Below, one piece after another: positions 58,973 to 64,000 of a stretch of DNA of 64,000 bases; the stretch's first letter is position 1; every line of letters begins with the position of its first letter. The notes below the pieces were generated by a model. That model searched no databases. It was not told the DNA's origin and saw nothing but the letters and a program-made list of their open reading frames with translations. Source of the DNA: Rhodococcus rhodnii (GTDB taxonomy: Bacteria; Actinomycetota; Actinomycetes; Mycobacteriales; Pseudonocardiaceae); the NCBI GenBank assembly GCA_000720375.1, contig JOAA01000002.1, positions 372,001 to 436,000 on the forward strand, in the 5' to 3' direction. The translations under genes and the position numbers were made by a program.

Positions 58973-60004
58973 ATGAAGATGCCGTGGGTGTCCGGCGCGG
59001 TGTACGGCGTCGTGCTGCTGGCGGGGCTCTACTACGTCTTTGCCGGTCTCGGTGATCCGCACCCGTTGCGGGTCTTCGGTTTCGTGGCCGGGATCGCGGC
59101 CTTGTACGTGCTCGAACGCTGGTCTGCGACCGTATGGCTGCTCATTGCCAAGCTGGCGCTGTTCTTCGTCGTCGTCGCACTGGATGAGTCGAGCCTGTCG
59201 CGGGTTCTGTTCGTGCTGGTGCCGTTTGCCGCGTACCTGACGTTCGGCCGCACAGTCGGGCTAGTACTTGGCGCGCTGTGTCTAGCGCTATTGCTCACGA
59301 GCTTCATCGTGTGGGTGCCGGGCTGGTATCGGGACGCGAACTACGTATCCGATGTGCTGATGTTCAGCCTCGGCCTGGTGTTGGCGATCGCGATGGCCGA
59401 TGTCGCGGTCCGGGAACGCCGCAGCTCGGCCCGAGTCGCCCGGTTGTCGGCGGAGGCCGAGCGCGCTCGGATGGCCCGCGACATCCACGACAGCCTCGGT
59501 CACCATCTAACCGCCATTTCCATCCAGTTGGAAAAGGCTTCAGCTTTCGCCTCCCGTGACCCCGCTGTCGCCAAGCAAGCGCTTGCGGACGCCCGCGAAT
59601 CGGTGGCACACGCCCTCGACGACGTCCGAACGTCGGTCAGCACGCTGCCTGGGCGGACCCTCGTGAGTGCGTTGACGTCGTTAGACGTCACGCTGAAAGT
59701 CGAGGGAGACGAACCAGTCCTCGACCGCGCGACGGTGATGGCATTGTTTCGTGCGGCCCAGGAAGCAACCACCAACGCCCGCCGACACGGGCAGGCAGAC
59801 CGGATTTCGGTCGCGGTCACCTTTGGCAAAGCAGACACTCGCTTGGTCGTCAGCGACAACGGCCGAGGCTTCCACGCCGACACGCCACACACGGGCTTCG
59901 GTTTACCAGGCATGAAAGAACGTGCGGCACTGGTCGGCGGGTCGGTCACAGTGGACAGTGAGCCTGGTTCGGGCACGCGAGTCGCGGTGACGGTGCCGCG
60001 ATGA
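58973..60004 (+). CDS. Sensor histidine kinase (DesK/NarX type)
   Basis: 343 residues. Five or six membrane helices (about 7-150) precede a HisKA_3 domain with the phosphorylated His in ERARMARDIHDSLGHHLTAI and an ATPase domain with the N-box ALFRAAQEATTNARRHGQ and G-box VSDNGRGFHADTPHTGFGLP. ATG 58973 fits a membrane start (MKMPWVSGAVYGVVLLAG). Its stop overlaps the response regulator start by 4 bases. Confidence 0.9.
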   Translation: MKMPWVSGAVYGVVLLAGLYYVFAGLGDPHPLRVFGFVAGIAALYVLERWSATVWLLIAKLALFFVVVALDESSLSRVLFVLVPFAAYLTFGRTVGLVLGALCLALLLTSFIVWVPGWYRDANYVSDVLMFSLGLVLAIAMADVAVRERRSSARVARLSAEAERARMARDIHDSLGHHLTAISIQLEKASAFASRDPAVAKQALADARESVAHALDDVRTSVSTLPGRTLVSALTSLDVTLKVEGDEPVLDRATVMALFRAAQEATTNARRHGQADRISVAVTFGKADTRLVVSDNGRGFHADTPHTGFGLPGMKERAALVGGSVTVDSEPGSGTRVAVTVPR

Positions 60005-60633
60005 ACGTCCGAGTGCTCGTCGTCGACGACCAAAGGCTTGTGCGGGAAGGCATCGCGTCCCTGCTCGACATCCAAGAGGGGATCTCGGTCGTCGGCATGG
60101 CCGCCGACGGCAAACAGGCGATCGACCAGGTCATTGCCCTGAGCCCGGATGTGGTGCTGATGGACGTGCGGATGCCCGAAATGGACGGCGTCGACGCTGT
60201 CGCTGTCCTTCGCCGCCGTGCACCGTCGTCGAAAGTCGTGATGCTCACGACTTTCGACGACGAGGAGTATGTGGTGCAGGCTTTACGCGCGGGCGCCGCG
60301 GGCTACCTGCTGAAGGACTTGCCTGCCGCCAAGCTTGCCGAGGCTGTGCGCCTCACGCATGCCGGAGTTACGCAGCTCGATGATGCTGCGGCGCAACATG
60401 TTGCGGCCGCTTTGTCTTCGCACGCGGCGCCTCGTCGTGCGGATGCGTTGACCGAACGGGAAACCGATGTCCTGAAACTCATCGCATCCGGATCAACGAA
60501 CCGGGAGATCGCCGCCCACCTTTTCCTCAGCGAGGGCACGGTCAAGAACCACATCTCGCGGATCCTCGGCCGCCTGGGCCTGCGCGACCGCACCCAAGCA
60601 GCCATCTACGCAAGAGACCACGGCCTGCTCTGA
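60001..60633 (+). CDS. NarL-type response regulator
   Basis: 210 residues. The receiver domain has VLVVDDQRLVREGIASLLDI, the phospho-acceptor Asp in DVVLMDVRMPEMDGVDAVAV and Lys in GYLLKDLPAAKLAEAV. The LuxR-type HTH is LTERETDVLKLIASGSTNRE and GTVKNHISRILGRLGLRDRT. Partner of the upstream kinase. It probably controls the adjacent divergent membrane protein. Confidence 0.9.
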   Translation: MNVRVLVVDDQRLVREGIASLLDIQEGISVVGMAADGKQAIDQVIALSPDVVLMDVRMPEMDGVDAVAVLRRRAPSSKVVMLTTFDDEEYVVQALRAGAAGYLLKDLPAAKLAEAVRLTHAGVTQLDDAAAQHVAAALSSHAAPRRADALTERETDVLKLIASGSTNREIAAHLFLSEGTVKNHISRILGRLGLRDRTQAAIYARDHGLL

Positions 60634-60793
60634 CCCGAATGCCCATCCCACCCCGGGACATCCCCCACCACTCCCGGGGGGACGGCCCCTGGCCAGTCTA
60701 TCGGGATATGGGCTGGTGAAAGGGGTTACTGGTCGGTTGTGGACAACCAGATTTGCGAACGGGCCGTTGGCGCGGAACGAAGTCCCGGGGCGA

Positions 60794-60823
60794 GGTGCCG
60801 GATCACAGCCCCGATCCGGCACC
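60794..60823 (-). terminator. Terminator of the small Cys-rich gene
   Basis: Perfect 11-bp inverted repeat GGTGCCGGATC / GATCCGGCACC with an 8-base loop, 7 bases past the stop of the gene at 60831. Confidence 0.75.
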
Positions 60824-60830
60824 CCAGCAC

Positions 60831-61052
60831 TCAGGCGCTGGCGGCGGTCGCGGGGTGCAGGCGCAAGCCGACGCCGGCCCAGAGTGCGCGCCGGACCGCC
60901 TCGTAGCAGGGACGGCAGGCCGGCACCCGGATGGGCCTGGTCACGGACTGGCTCAAGGCAACGCTCAGCCCCGGTTCAGCCGTGGACTGGCACGTGCTGT
61001 GGTGGTGGCCGGCTGGGGCGCAGACGCACAAACATGCAGTGCTGGGGTTCAT
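60831..61052 (-). CDS. Small Cys/His-rich protein, unknown function
   Basis: 73 residues, MNPSTACLCVCAPAGHHHST to ATAASA, with Cys in CLCVC, a run of three His (GHHHSTC), and CRPC (VPACRPCYEAVRRALW). The Cys/His pattern suggests a small zinc-binding or redox protein. It is supported as a gene by a near-perfect Shine-Dalgarno GGAGG 5 bases before ATG 61052, high GC3, and a terminator hairpin just after its stop. It is divergent from a TetR gene, with a palindromic operator between them. Family not recognised. Confidence 0.6.
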   Translation of the reverse strand: MNPSTACLCVCAPAGHHHSTCQSTAEPGLSVALSQSVTRPIRVPACRPCYEAVRRALWAGVGLRLHPATAASA

Positions 61053-61088
61053 CGCGACCTCCGTTGGTGAGCGTGACTCAACACACTA

Positions 61089-61105
61089 ATGGCACTCAGT
61101 GCCAT
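61089..61105. promoter_or_regulatory. TetR operator box 1
   Basis: ATGGCACT C AGTGCCAT is a perfect 8-bp inverted repeat around a central C, placed between the divergent starts of the small Cys-rich gene (61052) and the TetR gene (61136). Confidence 0.75.
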
Positions 61106-61135
61106 CGCGCAACTCCCCGTGCTACTTTTTCGGTC

Positions 61136-61828
61136 ATGACGAGCGGGGTGCCCGACCGCAGGAGACGGGTCCGCGAGGCGCTCACCGCGGCCGCGATCGA
61201 CCTTTTCCTGACCAAGGGGTATGAGGAGACCACCGTCGACGAGATCGCCGCGGCGGCCAACGTCGGCAGGCGGACGTTCTTCCGGTACTTCCCATCGAAG
61301 GAAGACGTGATCTTCCCCGACCACGAGGCGCGGTTGCAGCGCGTCGCCGAGGTCTTCGCCACGGCCCCGCACGACGAACCCCCGCTGTCGGTTGCCTGCC
61401 GTGCCGTTCACGGTGTGCTCGAGGCATACCTCGACGAAGGTGTTATCGCAGTACAGCGGTACCGGTTGACCCGCGACTTCCCTCAGCTGCGGTCCCGCGA
61501 GATCGCCAGTGCGCACAGCTATCACATCGCGGTCACCCGTTATCTCGTCGACCGTGTCGGCGACGAACCTGACGGTGCGCTGTGGGCTGAGGTGGCCGGT
61601 TCGGCCGTCGTCGCGGCGCACAATCACGTGCTGCGGCAGTACCTCAAGGCCGGTGGCAAGGGGGACGTGCTCGGCAAAGCCGACCGCGCTTTCCGTTACA
61701 TCCGGGAAACCCTTGGGGTTACCGCGGCCCGCTCCGAAGAGGTGGATGACGTGGTTGTCGCGGTGATGCGGCGGGGGATGCCACTCGCCAGCGTGATGAG
61801 CCGGATCGAGGACGCTCTCGAACGGTGA
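61136..61828 (+). CDS. TetR family transcriptional regulator
   Basis: 230 residues. The HTH is RRRVREALTAAAIDLFLTKG, TTVDEIAAAANVGRRTFFRY and FPSKEDVIFPDHE, a clear TetR/AcrR DNA-binding domain. The C-terminal domain (about 80-225) contains RLTRDFPQLRSREIASAHSY and is not assigned to a ligand class. The start is ATG 61136. Two copies of a TGRCACTCAGTGCCA box flank the gene, one in its promoter and one overlapping its stop codon, upstream of the endonuclease-helicase gene. Confidence 0.88.
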   Translation: MTSGVPDRRRRVREALTAAAIDLFLTKGYEETTVDEIAAAANVGRRTFFRYFPSKEDVIFPDHEARLQRVAEVFATAPHDEPPLSVACRAVHGVLEAYLDEGVIAVQRYRLTRDFPQLRSREIASAHSYHIAVTRYLVDRVGDEPDGALWAEVAGSAVVAAHNHVLRQYLKAGGKGDVLGKADRAFRYIRETLGVTAARSEEVDDVVVAVMRRGMPLASVMSRIEDALER

Positions 61829-61840
61829 CACTCAGTGCCA
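61826..61840. promoter_or_regulatory. TetR operator box 2
   Basis: TGACACTCAGTGCCA differs by one base from the core of box 1 (TGGCACTCAGTGCCA). It overlaps the tetR stop codon and lies about 190 bp upstream of the EndoQ-UvrD start. Confidence 0.65.
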
Positions 61841-62028
61841 GGTGGTGGGCTGCATGATCGGCCGGGGGATCACAAGAGCCAGCCGGGTGAATTGAGTGGT
61901 CCAAATTCGTGGCGGCGCAAGCGAAAAGCGCTGATCCACGTGGAACGTGCATGATCATCTATGCGAAAGCGCGTCGCGTGTCGCCGACCCTCCGTGGGTT
62001 TTTGTCGCCGTCATGGCAGGATCCGGCA

Positions 62029-64000
62029 GTGCGTTATTACGCTGATCTCCACGTGCACTCGAAGTACAGCCGGGCGTGCAGCCGCGACTGCGATGTGCGC
62101 AACCTGGCGTGGTGGGCGCGGCGCAAGGGGATCACCGTGCTGGGCACCGGTGACTTCACCCATCCCGCGTGGGCGGAGGAGCTGCGCGAAACCCTCGTAC
62201 CCGCCGAGCCTGGCCTGTTCAAGCTGCGTGACGACGTCGACGACGAGGTGCTGCGCAAGCTGCCGGCGAGCTGCCACGGCGAGGTCCGCTTCGTCCTCGA
62301 GGTGGAGATCTCCACGATCTACAAGCGTGATGACCGCACCCGCAAGGTGCACCACCTGTGTTACGTGCCGTCGTTCGAGGCCGCCGACAAGTTCACCGCC
62401 GCGCTGGGCAAGATCGGCAACCTCGGCTCGGACGGGCGGCCGATCCTCGGCCTGGACTCGCGTGACCTGCTGGAGATCACGCTGGAGTCCGGCGAGGGCT
62501 CGTACCTGGTGCCCGCGCACGTCTGGACGCCCTGGTTCGCCGTGCTGGGCTCGAAATCGGGCTTCGACGCGGTCGCGGACTGCTACGCCGACCTCGCCGA
62601 CCACATCTTCGCCGTCGAGACCGGACTGTCCAGCGACCCGTCGATGAACTGGCGCGTGTCCGGGCTGGACAAGTACCGCCTGGTCAGCAACTCCGACGCG
62701 CACTCGCCGCCGATCCTCGGCCGCAACGCCACTGTGCTGGACACCGAGCTGGACTACTTCGCAGTGCGGAACGCATTGCGTGACGGCACAGGTTATGTCG
62801 GCACTGTCGACATGTTTCCCGAAGAGGGCAAGTACTTCCTCGACGGGCACCGCAAATGCGATGTGCGGATGGAGCCGAGCGACACCAAAAAGCTCGGTGG
62901 CACTTGCCCGACGTGCTCGAAGCCGCTCACAGTCGGTGTGCTGCACCGGATCGCCGAGCTCGCCGACCGGGAACCCGGTGTGCGCCCGGCGAACGCGGGC
63001 GAGTACTGGAACATCGTGCCGCTGCCGGAGATCATGGGCGAGATCCTCAAGGTCGGCCCGAAGAGCAAGGCGGTCACCAACGCGGTGACCGACCTGGTGA
63101 ACGCGCACGGCCCGGAACTTCCCCTGCTGATGGAGGCCCCGCTCGAGGACATCCGCAATCCCCTTGTGCACGAGGCGATCGACCGGCTGCGCAGCGGGCA
63201 GGTCCGGTGCGATCCGGGATTCGACGGCGAGTACGGCACCATCAAGCTGTTCGCGCCCGGTGAGCTGGACGCGCCGACCGACCAGTCGCCGGGGCTGTTC
63301 GACGTGCCGACCGTGGAGGAGATCGTGGTGTCCCGGCGGGCCATGAAGCCCATTGTGGACATTCCGGTGCCCAAACTCACCACACCGTTGATGATCACGC
63401 CGCCGACGTCCTCGTTGCTGGACGGCCTCGACCCGGACCAGCGTGCCGCCGCGTCCGTTGTGGATGGCCAGCTGCTGATCGTTGCCGGGCCGGGCACCGG
63501 CAAGACCAGGACGTTGACTCACCGGATCGCGCATCTCGTGCTGTCCCATGATGTTTCGCCTTCATCGGTGCTGGCGATCACGTTCACCCGGCGCGCCGCT
63601 GAGGAGATGCGGGAACGGATGGCCGCGTTGATCCCCGCGGCCGCCGAGTTGACCGTGGCCACGTTCCACCAGTTCGGCCTGATGATCCTGCGGGAACAGC
63701 ACGCCGTGCTCGGGCTCGCCCCGGACTTCGGTGTCGCCGACGAGGCCACGCGGATCGCCGTGCTGCGCGAGATCGTCGGCGAGGAGCCTCGCCGGGCGCT
63801 GCAGGAGATCTCCCGCGCCAAACGAGCGCTTGCTGCCGGACTGGCCGCGGCGGCGGCCGGTGAGCTGCCGATCGGCGACGAGATCGACGGCGACCTGATC
63901 GGCCTGGTCGAACGGTACGACAAAGCATTGCACAGCAAGGACCTGGTCGACTTCGACGACCTGCTGGCGATGCCGGTGACGCTGCTGTCCCGGCAGATCG
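62029..64000 (+). CDS. Endonuclease Q-like PHP nuclease fused to UvrD-type helicase (partial, runs off right edge)
   Basis: 657 codons are visible with no stop. Residues 1-265 form a PHP domain: H8 and H10 in YADLHVHSKYSRACS, Glu in FVLEVEIST, His in LVPAHVWTPWF, Glu in IFAVETGLS, and Asp/His in LVSNSDAHSP. Next is a zinc segment with C277, C293 and C296 (HRKCDVRMEPSD, GGTCPTCSKPLTVGVLHRIA), the hallmark order of endonuclease Q. From about residue 465 a UvrD/Rep (SF1A) helicase begins: LDPDQRAAASV, Walker A at 487-493 (GPGTGKT), ITFTRRAAEEMRERM and VATFHQFGL. GTG 62029 is chosen (AGGA upstream); ATG 61951 is in frame and possible. Confidence 0.9.
   Translation, partial: MRYYADLHVHSKYSRACSRDCDVRNLAWWARRKGITVLGTGDFTHPAWAEELRETLVPAEPGLFKLRDDVDDEVLRKLPASCHGEVRFVLEVEISTIYKRDDRTRKVHHLCYVPSFEAADKFTAALGKIGNLGSDGRPILGLDSRDLLEITLESGEGSYLVPAHVWTPWFAVLGSKSGFDAVADCYADLADHIFAVETGLSSDPSMNWRVSGLDKYRLVSNSDAHSPPILGRNATVLDTELDYFAVRNALRDGTGYVGTVDMFPEEGKYFLDGHRKCDVRMEPSDTKKLGGTCPTCSKPLTVGVLHRIAELADREPGVRPANAGEYWNIVPLPEIMGEILKVGPKSKAVTNAVTDLVNAHGPELPLLMEAPLEDIRNPLVHEAIDRLRSGQVRCDPGFDGEYGTIKLFAPGELDAPTDQSPGLFDVPTVEEIVVSRRAMKPIVDIPVPKLTTPLMITPPTSSLLDGLDPDQRAAASVVDGQLLIVAGPGTGKTRTLTHRIAHLVLSHDVSPSSVLAITFTRRAAEEMRERMAALIPAAAELTVATFHQFGLMILREQHAVLGLAPDFGVADEATRIAVLREIVGEEPRRALQEISRAKRALAAGLAAAAAGELPIGDEIDGDLIGLVERYDKALHSKDLVDFDDLLAMPVTLLSRQI

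Noticed and set aside
61951..62028. Upstream ATG start for the EndoQ-UvrD gene
   Set aside because: It is in frame, but the 26 extra residues have no PHP similarity and the RBS is weaker than that before GTG 62029.

Overview
The window is GC-rich DNA with dense coding on both strands, frequent GTG/TTG starts and many 4-bp ATGA gene overlaps. It carries SARP, ScbR/ArpA-type, TetR, GntR-FCD and ECF42 regulators, a Ser/Thr kinase and many secreted hydrolases. This points to a filamentous actinomycete, most likely of the Pseudonocardiaceae (Amycolatopsis/Kibdelosporangium/Lentzea-like). No rRNA, tRNA, CRISPR array, prophage or intact transposase was seen. It reads as chromosomal arm or accessory territory.

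Layout. 1-8 kb: N-terminus of a secreted protein, a three-subunit molybdenum hydroxylase (Mo, FAD and 2Fe-2S subunits) with a FadD15-like acyl-CoA synthetase, then a glutamine-synthetase-like gene divergent from an amidohydrolase (a split FluG pair). 8-12 kb: a decayed P450, a cytosine-type permease / 2OG-Fe(II) dioxygenase / fungal-type cytosine deaminase operon, and a purine phosphoribosyltransferase. 12-13.5 kb: a small SARP activator convergent with a gamma-butyrolactone-receptor-like repressor, each preceded by ARE-like boxes. 13.6-16.9 kb: secreted GH81 beta-1,3-glucanase, with two opposed arrays of 22-bp repeats upstream. 16.9-20.9 kb: methionine salvage operon mtnA-mtnC-mtnB-mtnD headed by a DszC-like monooxygenase. 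21-23 kb: TetR plus aromatic FAD monooxygenase. 23-30 kb: exported degradation island (subtilase, AA10 LPMO, three-repeat secreted protein, GH9 endoglucanase). 30-39 kb: Ser/Thr kinase, coiled-coil protein, glutarate-type catabolic genes under a GntR regulator, an aminotransferase and a two-component system. 39-48 kb: dipeptide/oligopeptide ABC transporter, amidase, secreted M28 peptidase. 48-53 kb: DUF3516-type helicase, tandem small paralogues, a broken DUF397 gene, a hemerythrin protein and a second 22-bp array. 53-58 kb: ECF42 sigma factor with its YCII partner, an acidic protein, and SoxR divergent from an SDR/QueA-like/carboxymuconolactone decarboxylase operon. 58-61 kb: membrane protein and a second two-component system. 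61-64 kb: a small Cys-rich protein, a TetR repressor, and a PHP endonuclease Q-like domain fused to a UvrD helicase that runs off the right edge.

The most interesting items are: the EndoQ-UvrD fusion sitting next to a TetR whose box occurs on both sides of its gene; the 22-bp repeat arrays at two loci 36 kb apart; the Fcy1-type deaminase plus dioxygenase operon (possible 5-methylcytosine or thymine use); the orphan SARP/receptor switch with three ARE-like boxes; and a 12-bp inverted repeat over the GH9 ribosome binding site. All function calls come from reading motifs by eye. No database search was run.
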